From the NCBI RefSeq assembly GCF_000427645.1, contig NZ_KE386571.1, positions 496,001 through 560,000 of the forward strand: a stretch of 64,000 nucleotides of DNA. The letters run 5' to 3'. Both the position numbers and the translations under genes were made by a program. Origin of the DNA: Sphingomonas phyllosphaerae FA2 (GTDB lineage Bacteria; Pseudomonadota; Alphaproteobacteria; Sphingomonadales; Sphingomonadaceae). The stretch's first letter is position 1. Each line of letters begins with the position of its first letter. The notes beneath the pieces were generated by a model, which saw only the letters and a list, made by a program, of their open reading frames with translations, made no database searches and was not told where the DNA came from. Below are positions 9,402 through 19,547 of the stretch, one piece after another.

Positions 9402-10885
9402 TGACCGCACTCACCGATTTGGGCATCGCCGCGATCCGCAATGGCGTGCGCGACGGCGACTTCTCCGCGCGTGAGGTGGCCGAGGCGTTCAATGCCGCGG
9501 TCGCCGCCGCCAAGCCGCTCAACGCTTTCCTCGTCGAAACCCCTGAACACGCGCTCGCCGCCGCCGAAGCTGCCGATCAGGCGCGCGCCGCGGGCGAGAC
9601 CTTGAAGCCGATGGCCGGCGTGCCGATCGGCATGAAGGACCTGTTCTGCACCAAGGGCGTGCCGACCACCGCGGCGAGCCACATCCTCGAAGGCTTCACG
9701 CCCGAATATGAGTCGACCGTTTCGCAGAACCTGTGGAACGCCGGCGCGGGGATGCTCGGCAAGCTGAACCTTGACCAGTTCGCGATGGGCTCGTCGAACG
9801 AGACCAGCTATTTCGGCAACGTCATCAGCCCGTGGCGGCGCAACGACGGCGGCAACGCCCCGCTCGCGCCCGGTGGCTCGTCGGGCGGTTCGTCCTCGGC
9901 GGTCGCGGCGCGCATCGCGCCGGGCGCCACGGGGACCGATACCGGCGGCTCGATCCGCCAGCCGGCGGCGTTCGTCGGCATCTCGGGAATCAAGCCCACC
10001 TACGGCCGCTGCTCGCGCTGGGGGACGATCGCTTTCGCCTCGTCGCTCGATCAGGCCGGGCCGATGGCGCGCGACGTCCGCGACTGCGCGATCATGCTCG
10101 AGGCGATGGCCGGCTTCGACGCGAAGGACGCGACCTCGCTCGACCTGCCAGTGCCGAACTGGGAGGGACAGCTCAACGCCTCGCTCGCCGGCAAGCGCGT
10201 CGGCATCCCCAGGGAGTATCGCGTCGACGGCATGCCCGCCGAGATCGAGGCGCTCTGGCAGCAGGGGATCGCGTGGCTGAAGGATGCCGGCGCGGAGATC
10301 GTCGACGTCTCGCTGCCGCACACCAAATACGCGCTGCCCGCTTATTACATTATTGCTCCCGCCGAGGCCTCGTCGAACCTCGCGCGCTACGATGGCGTGC
10401 GATACGGGCTCCGCGACCTCCCGGACGGTGCTAATTTGCAGGAGATGTATGCACGGACGCGCGCCGAAGGCTTCGGCGACGAGGTCAAACGCCGCATCCT
10501 GATCGGCACCTACGTGCTCTCGGCCGGCTTCTACGACGCTTATTATACTCAGGCGCAGAAGGTCCGCACGCTGATCGCCCGCGACTTCGAACGCGCATGG
10601 GAGGTCTGCGACGTGCTGCTGACCCCCACCGCACCCTCGGCAGCGTTCGCGCTCGGCGAGAAGTCGGCCGACCCATTGGCCATGTATCTCAACGACGTAT
10701 TCACCGTTCCTTCCAGCCTCGCCGGCTTGCCCGCGATGAGCGTGCCGGGCGGTCTGGACGCGGCGGGGCTGCCGCTGGGGCTGCAGGTGATCGGCAAGCC
10801 GCTCGACGAACAGGGCGTCCTCAATGCCGCACTGGCGATCGAGGAACGGGCCGCCTTCACCGCGCGACCGGCCAAGTGGTGGTGA
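9401..10885 (+). CDS. gatA: Asp-tRNA(Asn)/Glu-tRNA(Gln) amidotransferase subunit A
   Basis: 494-aa amidase that releases ammonia from glutamine for the GatB kinase site. The catalytic Ser-cisSer-Lys triad is visible: Lys in [12 protein letters not shown], and the serines in [17 protein letters not shown] and [14 protein letters not shown]. The glutamine-binding YGLRDL and C-terminal [16 protein letters not shown] are also present. Length is typical. gatB is 1.2 kb downstream, separated by an oppositely oriented glycosyltransferase gene. Confidence 0.95.
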   Translation: MTALTDLGIAAIRNGVRDGDFSAREVAEAFNAAVAAAKPLNAFLVETPEHALAAAEAADQARAAGETLKPMAGVPIGMKDLFCTKGVPTTAASHILEGFTPEYESTVSQNLWNAGAGMLGKLNLDQFAMGSSNETSYFGNVISPWRRNDGGNAPLAPGGSSGGSSSAVAARIAPGATGTDTGGSIRQPAAFVGISGIKPTYGRCSRWGTIAFASSLDQAGPMARDVRDCAIMLEAMAGFDAKDATSLDLPVPNWEGQLNASLAGKRVGIPREYRVDGMPAEIEALWQQGIAWLKDAGAEIVDVSLPHTKYALPAYYIIAPAEASSNLARYDGVRYGLRDLPDGANLQEMYARTRAEGFGDEVKRRILIGTYVLSAGFYDAYYTQAQKVRTLIARDFERAWEVCDVLLTPTAPSAAFALGEKSADPLAMYLNDVFTVPSSLAGLPAMSVPGGLDAAGLPLGLQVIGKPLDEQGVLNAALAIEERAAFTARPAKWW

Positions 10886-10898
10886 TCGCGCGCTTCGA

Positions 10899-11951
10899 TT
10901 AGCGCACCGCCGCCTCCACCATGTCGATCGCGCGCAGCAGACGCGCAACCGGCATGGTGAAATCGTCGCCCGTCGCAACGTCACCGACCGAGAAGGCGAA
11001 GCGCAATCCCGCATCGGCGGTCGCGAGCCGGTGGATGGTGTTGAACGACGCGGGCGACTGGATCGCGAACACGCACGCACCGGGATCGAGCACGGCGTTG
11101 GCGTGCGCCAGCGCCGACCCTTCCACCCCTACGACGATGCGGGCGTCGCGCAGCGTCCCGGCGATCTGCGCCACGGGCAAGGTATCGGGCGCGATGATCG
11201 TGAAGCCGCGCGCCGAAAGCGCGGCGATCACCTCGGCCTCGTTGCAAAGATTGCGTCCTGCCGCCTGCGCGCCGCGCCGGATGAACACCTTGTCTGGCCC
11301 GCCGCGTCCCGCAAGGGCGGCGCGCAGCCGCGCGCGCACCCGCCTGAACCGTTCCATCCGTGCGGGATTGTAGCCGCGATCGTCGATCAGCCACAGCCGT
11401 CGCACCCGCGCGTCCGCGATGCTGCGCGCCGGCAGATCGATTAACGCCCGATAGCCGTCGCTATGCCCGAAGCGTGCGGGATCCAGCACCATCGGCACCA
11501 TCCCGCGTTCGATCGCCAGTTGCTCGCGAGACCAGCCATCGGCCACCCAATGCCCGAAATAGCGGTCGATCACATAGTCCGCGCACAGCATCGCCTCGGG
11601 CAGCGTCGCGAACGTGCCGCGCAGCACCTTGCGCTTGCCCGGACCTGGGCGGATCACCTGCACGCCGCCATGCCGCAACAGCGTTCCGTCGGCGACGATG
11701 ACGTCACGCACGATCCGCGCGGTCGTCGCGGACTCGATCCGGCTGCTATGCAGCAGCCGGTCCAGATCGTCCTTGGGCGCGACCCCAGGATAGTGCGCGA
11801 TAATCCGGTCGAGCTCGTCAGGCAGGAAAAGCGCCGGCGCGCGCTCGACCCGTCCCGAGGGGTCGATGTCGACCGTCTTCGCGCCGCGCCAAAAGCCTTC
11901 TGCATCCAGCGGTCGCATGATCCGCGCGGTGAGCGGACGAAGGCTGAACAT
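10899..11951 (-). CDS. Glycosyltransferase family 61-like protein (DUF563)
   Basis: 350-aa protein without signal peptide. The C-terminal half shows the GT61/DUF563 pattern: KVFIRRGAQAAGRNLCNEAE, then FTIIAPDTLPVAQIAGTLRD, then ARIVVGVEGSALAHANAV with the typical GS-H segment. The N-terminal part is divergent. The acceptor is unknown; relatives modify cell-surface or capsular polysaccharide. It sits between gatA and gatB on the opposite strand, which is unusual placement for an envelope gene. The start ATG (MFSLRPLTAR) is one of several possible. Confidence 0.78.
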   Translation of the reverse strand: MFSLRPLTARIMRPLDAEGFWRGAKTVDIDPSGRVERAPALFLPDELDRIIAHYPGVAPKDDLDRLLHSSRIESATTARIVRDVIVADGTLLRHGGVQVIRPGPGKRKVLRGTFATLPEAMLCADYVIDRYFGHWVADGWSREQLAIERGMVPMVLDPARFGHSDGYRALIDLPARSIADARVRRLWLIDDRGYNPARMERFRRVRARLRAALAGRGGPDKVFIRRGAQAAGRNLCNEAEVIAALSARGFTIIAPDTLPVAQIAGTLRDARIVVGVEGSALAHANAVLDPGACVFAIQSPASFNTIHRLATADAGLRFAFSVGDVATGDDFTMPVARLLRAIDMVEAAVR

Positions 11952-12079
11952 CACATCGGTCCCCCACGATCGTGCCGCGCTTGGACCGCGCGCCGCGGCC
12001 CAAGTCAAGCCGGGCGGACATTGCCAGCGCGCGGTGCGTATCCTAGAGCGACACGCTTCCAGCAAGGAGCGGAAAGACG

Positions 12080-13537
12080 GTGACCGCGAGCGCGTATCGA
12101 GTGAAGGGTAGCACGGGCGACTGGGAAGTCGTCATCGGGCTGGAGGTCCATGCCCAGGTGACCAGCAACGCCAAATTGTTCTCCGGCGCAGCGACCACCT
12201 TCGGTGCCGAGCCAAATACGCAGGTATCGCTGGTCGATGCCGCGATGCCGGGAATGCTGCCCGTCCCCAACCGCGAGTGCATCCGTCAGGCGGTGCGCAC
12301 CGGGATGGCCATCGACGCACAGATCAACAAATGGTCGCGGTTCGATCGCAAGAATTACTTCTACGCCGATCTGCCGCAGGGCTATCAGATCAGCCAGCTT
12401 TATCATCCGCTTGTCGGTGAGGGCGCGGTCGAGATCGAGGTCGGCGACGACACCAAGACGATCGGCGTCGAGCGCATCCACGTCGAGCAGGACGCCGGCA
12501 AGCTGATGCACGATCAGCATCCGACCCGCTCCTATGTCGACCTCAATCGGTCGGGGGTCGCGCTGATGGAGATCGTCAGCCGCCCCGACATGCGCTCGCC
12601 CGCCGAGGCCGGGGCGTATCTGACCAAGCTGCGCTCGATCCTGCGCTACGTCGGGTCATGCGACGGCAATATGGATCAGGGCTCGATGCGCGCCGACGTC
12701 AACGTCTCGGTGCGCAAGCCCGGCGAGGAATTCGGCACCCGCACCGAGACGAAGAACGTCAACTCGATCCGCTTCGTCATGCAGGCGATCGAGCATGAGG
12801 CGGCGCGGCAGGTCGACGTGCTGGAGGCCGGTGGCACGATCGTGCAGGAAACGCGGCTGTTCAATCCCGACAGCGGCACGACACGCTCGATGCGCTCGAA
12901 GGAAGACGCGCACGACTACCGCTATTTCCCCGATCCCGACCTGCTCCCGCTCGAACTGGACGAGGCGTTCCTGGATGAATGCCGCGCCAGCCTCCCCGAA
13001 CTGCCCGATGCCAAGCGCGCGCGCTACGAGGGGCTGGGGATCACGCCCTACAACGCGCAGGTGCTGACCGCCGAGGTCGAGAGCGCGCGCTGGTTCGATA
13101 CGCTGCTCGACGCCGGCGCGAAGCCGGTGGCCGCCGCCAATTGGGTGACCAGCGAATTGTTCGGCGCGCTCAACCGGCTGGGCCGCTCGATCGGTGACAG
13201 CCCGGTCACGCCCGGTCAGGCCGCCGAACTGCTCGCGCTGGTCGCCGACGGTACGCTGTCGGGCAGCCTCGCCAAGCAGGTGTTCGAGGCGATGCTTGAA
13301 ACCGGCGACGCCCCGGGCAAGATCGTCGAGGAACGCGGTCTGAAGCAGACCAGCGACACCGGCGCAATCGAGGCGGTGATCGCCGACGTGCTCGCGAAGA
13401 ACCCGGGTCAGCTGGAGCAATATCGCGGCGGCAAGGTCGCGCTGTTCGGCTTCTTCGTCGGTCAGACGATGAAGGCGATGGGCGGCAAGGCCAATCCGGC
13501 GGTCGTCAATGATCTGCTGAAGAAGGCGCTCGGGTAA
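12080..13537 (+). CDS. gatB: Asp-tRNA(Asn)/Glu-tRNA(Gln) amidotransferase subunit B
   Basis: 485-aa kinase/transamidation subunit of GatCAB. The GTG start has AAGGAG ten bases upstream. [20 protein letters not shown] opens the cradle domain, [18 protein letters not shown] and [12 protein letters not shown] follow, then [20 protein letters not shown]. The C-terminal helical and YqeY-like tail ends [20 protein letters not shown]. All are hallmarks of GatB, and the length is normal. Separation from gatCA by one reversed gene suggests an insertion or local inversion in the ancestral cluster. Confidence 0.95.
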   Translation: MTASAYRVKGSTGDWEVVIGLEVHAQVTSNAKLFSGAATTFGAEPNTQVSLVDAAMPGMLPVPNRECIRQAVRTGMAIDAQINKWSRFDRKNYFYADLPQGYQISQLYHPLVGEGAVEIEVGDDTKTIGVERIHVEQDAGKLMHDQHPTRSYVDLNRSGVALMEIVSRPDMRSPAEAGAYLTKLRSILRYVGSCDGNMDQGSMRADVNVSVRKPGEEFGTRTETKNVNSIRFVMQAIEHEAARQVDVLEAGGTIVQETRLFNPDSGTTRSMRSKEDAHDYRYFPDPDLLPLELDEAFLDECRASLPELPDAKRARYEGLGITPYNAQVLTAEVESARWFDTLLDAGAKPVAAANWVTSELFGALNRLGRSIGDSPVTPGQAAELLALVADGTLSGSLAKQVFEAMLETGDAPGKIVEERGLKQTSDTGAIEAVIADVLAKNPGQLEQYRGGKVALFGFFVGQTMKAMGGKANPAVVNDLLKKALG

Positions 13538-13629
13538 ACGACCCGGAGCGTTTTGCGGCCGCTTGCTCTTGGGCGGGCAGCAGCTAAGTTCCTCCTTGTC
13601 GTCGACCGACGACATGGGGGAATTTTTCA

Positions 13630-14493
13630 ATGAAACGACTTTTCGCTGCGCTGCTGGCGTGTGCGCTGCCGACTGCTGCCTCGGCTGAAACCTTGAACAA
13701 CGCCACCGTCGTCACGCTCGTCAAGGCGGGGCTGGGCGACGAGGCGATCATCGCGAAGATTAAGGCGACGCCGGGCCAGTTCGATCTGTCGACCGATCAG
13801 ATCATCGCGCTGAAACAGCAAGGCGTGCCGTCGGCGGTGATCGCGGCGATGCTGGGCACTGGTGCCAGTGCGGCCGCTGCCGCTTCGTCGATCGATTCGG
13901 CCGACTGGCGCGTGCCGCATCCGGCGGGCATCTATCTCTACAAGGGGGAGGGCGATGCGGCGCAAATGGCGCGGATCGATCCGACCACCGCCAACCAGAC
14001 GAAGACGGGCGGTATGCTCGGCTATATGGTGACGGGCGGGCTGGCCTCGATCAAGATGAAATCGGTGATCCCGAACGCCCATGCCCGCGTGAGTGGGACA
14101 AAGGCACGCCCGGATTTCTACTTCTACTTCGATGAGGCGAACACCAGCCTGTCCCACGGCGCCAACACCGGATCGTTCCTGGCGGGGCCGGCGGTGACGA
14201 CCACGTCGCCCAATGAATTCAGCCTCATCCGGTTCGACGTGAAGGAAAACCGCCGCGAGGCGCGCGTCGGCAGCTTCAACATCGCTGGCTCGAAGAGCGG
14301 GGTGATGGACAAGGATCGGATCGCGTTCAGCTACGATCGGATCGCCCCGGGCGTCTTCAGGGTGCGGCCCGACGCCGATCTGGCGCCGGGCGAATATGGC
14401 TTTCTGTATTCCATGTCGGCCGGCTCGACCTCCGGCCTGTATTCGGGCGGCGTGATGAGTGCCCGTGTCTTCGACTTCGCGGTCACCAAATAG
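13630..14493 (+). CDS. Secreted hypothetical protein
   Basis: 287-aa exported protein with a clear signal peptide (MKRLFAALLACALPTAASA, cleavage before ET). An N-terminal segment of about 45 residues (VVTLVKAGLGDEAIIAKIKA, then LSTDQIIALKQQGVPSAVI) resembles short helical repeats seen in several periplasmic proteins. The remaining 200 residues look beta-rich and end with VFDFAVTK. Function is unknown. GGGGGAA lies upstream of the ATG at acceptable spacing. No operon partner is present. Confidence 0.8.
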   Translation: MKRLFAALLACALPTAASAETLNNATVVTLVKAGLGDEAIIAKIKATPGQFDLSTDQIIALKQQGVPSAVIAAMLGTGASAAAAASSIDSADWRVPHPAGIYLYKGEGDAAQMARIDPTTANQTKTGGMLGYMVTGGLASIKMKSVIPNAHARVSGTKARPDFYFYFDEANTSLSHGANTGSFLAGPAVTTTSPNEFSLIRFDVKENRREARVGSFNIAGSKSGVMDKDRIAFSYDRIAPGVFRVRPDADLAPGEYGFLYSMSAGSTSGLYSGGVMSARVFDFAVTK

Positions 14494-14534
14494 GCCGGGA
14501 GCCACCGGCGGCGCGCATCACGATCTTCCGGGCG

Positions 14535-14735
14535 TTATTGCTGGGTCAGATCCTGATTCTTCACCTCGCCGCCGGTGCCACTGTTGCCGTCGAACTCGCC
14601 GGTATCGGTGAAACGCGCCGGCTCCTTGCCGCCTTCGCCGCGCGCCACCGCGTCGCTGCGTGCCTCGACCGCCTGCTGGATGTCGGGGCGTTCGTCGTCG
14701 CGGTTCGGGGTTGGGTCGATGGTCTTGTCGGTCAT
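14535..14735 (-). CDS. Small acidic hypothetical protein
   Basis: 66-aa hydrophilic, strongly charged protein (MTDKTIDPTPNRDDERPDIQ at the start; ends KNQDLTQQ). It contains TGEFDGNSGTGGEVKNQD and no hydrophobic segment, so it is probably disordered and cytoplasmic. It lies 13 bases downstream of another small ORF on the same strand, and the pair may be one transcript. No family is recognised. Confidence 0.58.
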   Translation of the reverse strand: MTDKTIDPTPNRDDERPDIQQAVEARSDAVARGEGGKEPARFTDTGEFDGNSGTGGEVKNQDLTQQ

Positions 14736-14748
14736 GGCGTCGCGCCTC

Positions 14749-14901
14749 TCAGATGCTAGGGGTCGTGGGGGACGGCGTACCGGGGGCGGGGACGTCGATG
14801 TCCGGGCCGGGCGGCGTGATTTCAGGCGGCGGCGTATCGGGCGTAGCCGGCTGAGTCGGCTGCGGCACGTCGGCGGGCAGGTCTCCGGGGTTGGTGGCCA
14901 T
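14749..14901 (-). CDS. Proline-rich microprotein
   Basis: 50-aa ORF beginning MATNPGDLPADVPQPTQPAT and ending PSPTTPSI. About one third of the residues are proline and it has almost no hydrophobic core. GAAGGAG lies about ten bases before the ATG, a good ribosome-binding site. Codon use matches the neighbourhood. It could be a real small protein or a chance ORF; the RBS and the adjacent small ORF favour the former. Confidence 0.5.
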   Translation of the reverse strand: MATNPGDLPADVPQPTQPATPDTPPPEITPPGPDIDVPAPGTPSPTTPSI

Positions 14902-15007
14902 GGCATTTTTCTCCTTCGCTTCGACAACGCGCCGTCGAAGCGCGGGTTGCCCGCTTGCCCCGTCGCGCGCGTCGGTATAGATGCCGCCGACCGGCGGTGT
15001 CCGACTA

Positions 15008-15092
15008 GCGGGCGTGGCGGAACTGGTAGACGCGCCAGATTTAGGTTCTGGTATCGCAAGATGTGGGGGTTCGATTCCCTTCGCCCGCACCA
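15008..15092 (+). tRNA. tRNA-Leu (anticodon TAG)
   Basis: 85-base class II tRNA with encoded CCA. The acceptor stem GCGGGCG pairs with CGCCCGC, the anticodon stem CCAGA/TCTGG encloses loop TTTAGGT giving anticodon TAG (leucine, CUN codons), and the long variable arm is present before the TTCGATT T-loop. It lies upstream of tig. Confidence 0.96.
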
Positions 15093-15149
15093 GTCCCCGC
15101 GCAAGCGGGGTTGCCACCACTAACGAAATTCTTCTGACGAAAGCGGCCA

Positions 15150-16838
15150 ATGCAGACTGTCGAGACGCTGAACGAGGGCCTGAAGCGCGCCTTCACCCTG
15201 ACGATCCCCGCCGGCGACATCGCCAAGCGGGTCGATGCCGAGCTGAAGCGCGTTGCGCCGCAGATCAAGATGCCGGGCTTCCGCCCGGGCAAGGTGCCGA
15301 CCAATTTGGTCAAGAAGATGCACGGCCCCGCGATCGAGCAGGACGCGCTCAACACCTCGATTCAGGAGGGCATACAGGCGCTGATCGCCGAGAAGCAGCT
15401 GCGCCCGGCGATGCAGCCGAGCGTCGAGCTGGTCGAGGGCTATGAGTCGGGTAAGGACGCCGAGCTGAAGGTCGAGCTGGAAGTGCTCCCGCAGGTCCCG
15501 GCGCCCGCGATCGAGGGTCTCAAGCTCGAGCGCCTCACCGTGCCGGTCGACGAATCGGCGATCGACGAGCAGCTGAAGCGCTTCGCCGACGGCGCCAAGC
15601 GCTGGGAAGATGCGGGCGACAAGGCCGCGGAAACCGGCGACCAGGTCGTCATGGACTTCGTCGGCAAGACGCTGGACGGCGTCGCGTTCGACGGTGGCAC
15701 CGGCACCGACATGGCGGTCGAGATTGGCGCCGGTCGCCTGATCCCCGGCTTCGAGGAGCAGGTCGTCGGCGCGAAGGCCGGCGAGGAGCGCCAGATCAAG
15801 GTGACCTTCCCCGAGGATTACGGCGCGAAGGAACTGGCCGGGCAGGACGCGACCTTCGACCTGACGATCAAGTCGGTGAAGACCGCGGGCGAGAGCCAGA
15901 TCGACGACGAGATGGCCAAGAGCCTCGGGCTCGAGAGCCTGGAGCAGCTGCGCGGGTTGGTGAAGGGCCAGTTCGAGCAGGAGAACAATGGCCTGACGCG
16001 CACCTATATGAAGCGCAAGCTGCTCGACCAGCTGGCCGAGGGGCATGACTTCGAAGTGCCGCCGTCGATGGTCGAGGCCGAGTTCAACCAGATCTGGCAG
16101 CAGCTCCAGCACGAAGCGACGCACGAGCCCGATCCGCAGGCGGCTCTCGACGAGATGGAGAAGGAGCGCGACGATTACCGCAAGATCGCTGAGCGCCGCG
16201 TCCGTCTCGGCCTGCTGCTGAGCGAAATCGGTCAGGCGAACGGCGTCGAGGTCACGCAGCAGGAAATGCAGCGGCTGCTGATGCAGGCGGCGCAGCAATA
16301 CGGTCCCGAGGATCGTCAGCGCTTCATGCAGTACGTCCAGCAGGACCCGATGGCCGCAGCCCAGCTTCGTGCCCCGCTGTACGAGGACAAGGTCGTCGAC
16401 TTCCTGTTCGATAAGGCCGAGATCACCGAGCGCGAGACGACCAAGGAAGAGCTGGAAGCGGCGATCGAGAGCGAGGACGGTTTCGCGACCGGCACGCACA
16501 GCCACGATCACGACAACCATAAGCCGAAGCAGGCCCGCGCCAAGAAGAAGGCCGAGCCGGCTGCCGAGGGCGACGAGGCCGCTGCCGAGGCGAAGCCGGC
16601 CAAGAAGGCCGCCGCCAAGAAGCCGGTCGCCAAGGGCGAGGACGCCGGCGCGGTGACCGAGCCGGCTGCCGACGCCGAGGCAGCGCCGGCCAAGAAGCCG
16701 CGCGCCAAGAAGGCCGCGCCGGTCGACGCCGAGACGCAGGTGACTGAGTCGTCGCCGGAAGCCGCCGAGGCGGCCGAGGGCACGCAGGCCGCCGACGATG
16801 TGCCGGCAAAGAAGCCGCGCGCGAAGAAGGCCCAGTAA
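15150..16838 (+). CDS. tig: Trigger factor with long Lys/Ala-rich C-terminal extension
   Basis: Ribosome-associated chaperone and peptidyl-prolyl isomerase. The N-terminal ribosome-binding domain contains GFRPGKVPTNLVKK near residue 45. The FKBP-type PPIase domain spans roughly residues 155-245 (GDQVVMDFVGK to FDLTIKSVK), and the helical substrate-binding domain runs to about residue 440. Normal trigger factors end there at about 430-450 residues. This one is 562 long. The tail opens with a histidine cluster (THSHDHDNH) and then has repeated AKKA and KKPRAKKA blocks separated by acidic stretches. The start codon sits 58 bases after tRNA-Leu. The position next to clpP and clpX is the usual tig-clpP-clpX order with two genes inserted. 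Confidence 0.95.
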   Translation: MQTVETLNEGLKRAFTLTIPAGDIAKRVDAELKRVAPQIKMPGFRPGKVPTNLVKKMHGPAIEQDALNTSIQEGIQALIAEKQLRPAMQPSVELVEGYESGKDAELKVELEVLPQVPAPAIEGLKLERLTVPVDESAIDEQLKRFADGAKRWEDAGDKAAETGDQVVMDFVGKTLDGVAFDGGTGTDMAVEIGAGRLIPGFEEQVVGAKAGEERQIKVTFPEDYGAKELAGQDATFDLTIKSVKTAGESQIDDEMAKSLGLESLEQLRGLVKGQFEQENNGLTRTYMKRKLLDQLAEGHDFEVPPSMVEAEFNQIWQQLQHEATHEPDPQAALDEMEKERDDYRKIAERRVRLGLLLSEIGQANGVEVTQQEMQRLLMQAAQQYGPEDRQRFMQYVQQDPMAAAQLRAPLYEDKVVDFLFDKAEITERETTKEELEAAIESEDGFATGTHSHDHDNHKPKQARAKKKAEPAAEGDEAAAEAKPAKKAAAKKPVAKGEDAGAVTEPAADAEAAPAKKPRAKKAAPVDAETQVTESSPEAAEAAEGTQAADDVPAKKPRAKKAQ

Positions 16839-16981
16839 GCCGGCACGCGTCCGGACCCCGGCGCTGATGCGCCTGGGGTTCGGGCGCTGCCCACTGTCCC
16901 ATCGCCGCATGACGAAGGCGGATGACGCCCCTGTTTCCGGCTGTTAGACGCGGCCCGATGGGGCGTGAAACGGGGGCTGGC

Positions 16982-18550
16982 ATGGACATGGCGCTGAGCG
17001 GCGATAGCGCGGGGCGGACGGTCGTTCAGACCGGCAACCCCGTGCGCGCGCTCGACATTTTCCGGCACATCGTCTGCATCCTTGCGCTGATGTGGACCGG
17101 GATCGTCAACGGTCAGCCGTTCTTCTTTCCCGACACGACCAACTACGTCCGCGCCGCCGATCTGGCGGTGCATCTCGCCTCGGGTCGGACGATCTCGACG
17201 GTCTGGACCGCGCGTTACGCCGACGATCTGCCGCCTAGGCAGACTGCCCCTTCCTCGGCACCGACGGGCGCGACCGACAATCCCGAGGCCAAACATCGCA
17301 CCAGCGCGAACGACCTGAAAAGCGGGTTGGTGATGAGCGGCCGCTCGCCGTACATCGGTGCGCTGCTCTATGCTGGCTGGGTGCTCGGCTGGTTCTGGCC
17401 TTTCGTGCTGCTGCAGGCGGTGATCGCCTATCTGCTCATCATCATGGTCCTGCGCCGCTTCGATCTGGCGCGCGCGTCGATCATAACCCTCGTCACGCTG
17501 ATATTGTCGTTCACCACCAGCCTGCCGACCTACAACAGCATGTTGCTCGCCGACGCCTTCGCTTCCTTCGGGATGCTGTCGCTGGTGTTGCTCGCGCTGC
17601 CGGGGCGGTTATCGCGCTGGCAAGTCGCGTTTCTGGTCGCCGTCATCGTGATGTCGGTGATCGCGCATCTCACGCACCTGACCATGTTGGCGGGCATGAC
17701 CGGCGCGATCGTGCTGCTGCGGCTGGTGGGATGGCTGCGCCCGCCGCCGCGCGTCTGGTACGCTGCGATCGGCGCGATGATCGTTGCCGTGCTGGCGATG
17801 CAGGCGACGACCTACGCGACGCGGATCGCGGTCGGACGCCCGCCGCAATTGCTGCCGTTGCTGACCGCGCGCTTCTACGCCGACGGGCCGGGCGAGAAAT
17901 TCATTGAGGCGGGCTGCGAGGGCCGGCGCTTCGAGGCGTGCCGCATCCCGATGGGCAAGCCCTTCGACAATTCGAGCTGGCTCTTCTCGGTCGAGCCCGA
18001 AACCGGTGCCTATATGCTCGCCACGCCCGAGCAGCGCCGGCTCATGGGTGAGCAGGACGTCGCCTTCGCCACCGCCGTGCTGCGCGCCTACCCGGTCGAG
18101 CAGATCGGCGCTTCCGTCCACGATACGATCCGGCAACTGCTGTGGATCGATTATGACGCGCTCAATCAGGGCTGCGGCACCGGGCCGGAATGCTGGGAAA
18201 GCCTGCCGCCGGTCGTCCGTGCGCGTTTCATGCAGACGCCGTCGGGCCGCAACGCCTGGCCGCGCGACCTGATGAACGGCATCCTCTATGCTGCGGTGAT
18301 CGCGTCGTTGCTGGCGCTCGCGGTGACGATGCCGATACTGGCGCGCCACGATCGCGACGGCTTCGTCAGGATGCGCAACGTCCTGATCATCACCGGCGCA
18401 GGGATGCTCGTCTGCTGTTTCTTCGGTGGCGCGGTCGCCGATCCGCAATATCGCTATCAGGGACGGTTGATCTGGCTGCCCGTCTTCTTCGGGTTGATCG
18501 CGGTGCTGCGCGCCCGGCAGATACGTCGCGCGGAGGTCGTGCCGCAGTGA
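16982..18550 (+). CDS. Polytopic membrane protein, possibly GT-C type
   Basis: 522-aa integral membrane protein with about nine to eleven hydrophobic segments. An acidic loop after the first segment (QPFFFPDTTNYVRAADL) resembles the catalytic loop of GT-C glycosyltransferases, but I cannot assign a family. A long extracytoplasmic region with two Cys pairs (GCEGRRFEACR and QGCGTGPECWE) follows. The ATG giving MDMALSGDS is chosen because GGGGG lies eight bases upstream; two earlier in-frame ATGs exist. Its stop overlaps the start of the GT2 glycosyltransferase by four bases, so both probably act in one lipid-linked sugar pathway. Confidence 0.75.
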   Translation: MDMALSGDSAGRTVVQTGNPVRALDIFRHIVCILALMWTGIVNGQPFFFPDTTNYVRAADLAVHLASGRTISTVWTARYADDLPPRQTAPSSAPTGATDNPEAKHRTSANDLKSGLVMSGRSPYIGALLYAGWVLGWFWPFVLLQAVIAYLLIIMVLRRFDLARASIITLVTLILSFTTSLPTYNSMLLADAFASFGMLSLVLLALPGRLSRWQVAFLVAVIVMSVIAHLTHLTMLAGMTGAIVLLRLVGWLRPPPRVWYAAIGAMIVAVLAMQATTYATRIAVGRPPQLLPLLTARFYADGPGEKFIEAGCEGRRFEACRIPMGKPFDNSSWLFSVEPETGAYMLATPEQRRLMGEQDVAFATAVLRAYPVEQIGASVHDTIRQLLWIDYDALNQGCGTGPECWESLPPVVRARFMQTPSGRNAWPRDLMNGILYAAVIASLLALAVTMPILARHDRDGFVRMRNVLIITGAGMLVCCFFGGAVADPQYRYQGRLIWLPVFFGLIAVLRARQIRRAEVVPQ

Positions 18551-19491
18551 ACTCGGCCGCGCGGATTGCGGTGCTGTTGCCGTGCTATAACGAGGAAGCC
18601 GCGATCGCGCAGACGGTCGCGTCCTTCCGCGCCGCGCTGCCGGATGCGGCCATCTACGTCTACGACAACAACAGCCGCGATCGCACGCGCGAGCGCGCCG
18701 CCGCGGCGGGGGCGATCGTTCGTACCGAGCGGATCCAGGGCAAGGGCGCGGTGGTGCGCCGGATGTTCGCCGACGTCGACGCCGACGTCTATGTGATGGC
18801 GGACGGCGACGCGACCTACGACGCCAGCGCCGCGCCGGCGCTGGTCGCGCGGATGCTCGACGAGCAGCTCGACATGGTCGTCGGCTGCCGCGTCGGCGAA
18901 GCCGCGGCCGCCTATCGTCGTGGGCACCGGCTCGGCAATGCGCTGCTCACGGGGATGCTGACGCGGCTGTTCGGGCGCAGCTTCACCGACATCCTGACCG
19001 GCTACCGCGTCTTTTCGCGCCGCTTCGTCAAGAGTTTCCCGGTGCTGTCGGTCGGCTTCGAGATCGAAACCGAGATCAGCGTCCACGCGCTCGAACTCAA
19101 GATGCCGGTCGGCGAGATCGACACGCCGTACTTTGCGCGTCCCGAAGGATCGGTGTCGAAGCTGAGCACCTATCGCGACGGCTGGCGCATCCTCGGCACG
19201 ATCGCGACGCTCTACCGGATCGAGCGGCCGTTGTGGTTCTTCGGCGGGATCGGCGGCGTGCTCGCGCTGCTGGCGGTCATCCTCGCGGTGCCGCTGGTCG
19301 TCACCTACATGCACACCGGCCTCGTGCCCCGCTTCCCGACCGCGATCCTGACCACCGGGCTCATCATCCTGGCGGCATTGTGCTTTTTTGCCGGGCTGAT
19401 CCTCGACACCGTGGTGCGCGGGCGACGCGAGGTGCGCCGACTCGCCTATCTGCAACTGCCGGCGCCGGGGCGGGTGAGCGAAGGGGCTTGA
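18547..19491 (+). CDS. GT2 glycosyltransferase with C-terminal membrane anchor
   Basis: 314-aa family 2 glycosyltransferase. [18 protein letters not shown] opens the GT-A fold, [11 protein letters not shown] follows, and [11 protein letters not shown] holds the DxD metal-binding motif. Two hydrophobic segments at about residues 230-300 resemble polyprenyl-phosphate sugar synthases (dolichol-phosphate mannose synthase type). The GTG start overlaps the previous gene's stop (GTGA). It is probably cytoplasmic-face, loading a lipid carrier; the sugar is unknown. Confidence 0.88.
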   Translation: MNSAARIAVLLPCYNEEAAIAQTVASFRAALPDAAIYVYDNNSRDRTRERAAAAGAIVRTERIQGKGAVVRRMFADVDADVYVMADGDATYDASAAPALVARMLDEQLDMVVGCRVGEAAAAYRRGHRLGNALLTGMLTRLFGRSFTDILTGYRVFSRRFVKSFPVLSVGFEIETEISVHALELKMPVGEIDTPYFARPEGSVSKLSTYRDGWRILGTIATLYRIERPLWFFGGIGGVLALLAVILAVPLVVTYMHTGLVPRFPTAILTTGLIILAALCFFAGLILDTVVRGRREVRRLAYLQLPAPGRVSEGA

Positions 19492-19515
19492 ACCGTTTCG
19501 CGGAAGCACCGATGT
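19488..19515 (+). promoter_or_regulatory. Candidate heat-shock (RpoH-type) promoter of clpP
   Basis: TTGAAC at 19488-19493 and ACCGATGT at 19508-19515, spaced by 14 bases. This resembles the sigma-32 pattern TTGAAA/CCCCATnT at five of seven -10 positions. It would give a leader of about 30 bases before the clpP ATG. It overlaps the end of the glycosyltransferase gene. The related sites before clpX and lon support it. Confidence 0.4.
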
Positions 19516-19547
19516 TGCGGCTCTTCCTAAGCGAAAAGAGAGTTTCC

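Noticed and set aside
15120-16910. Long open frame on the minus strand opposite tig
   Set aside because: Low-complexity leucine/arginine-rich translation without family features. It is an antisense shadow of the Lys/Ala-rich tig gene.
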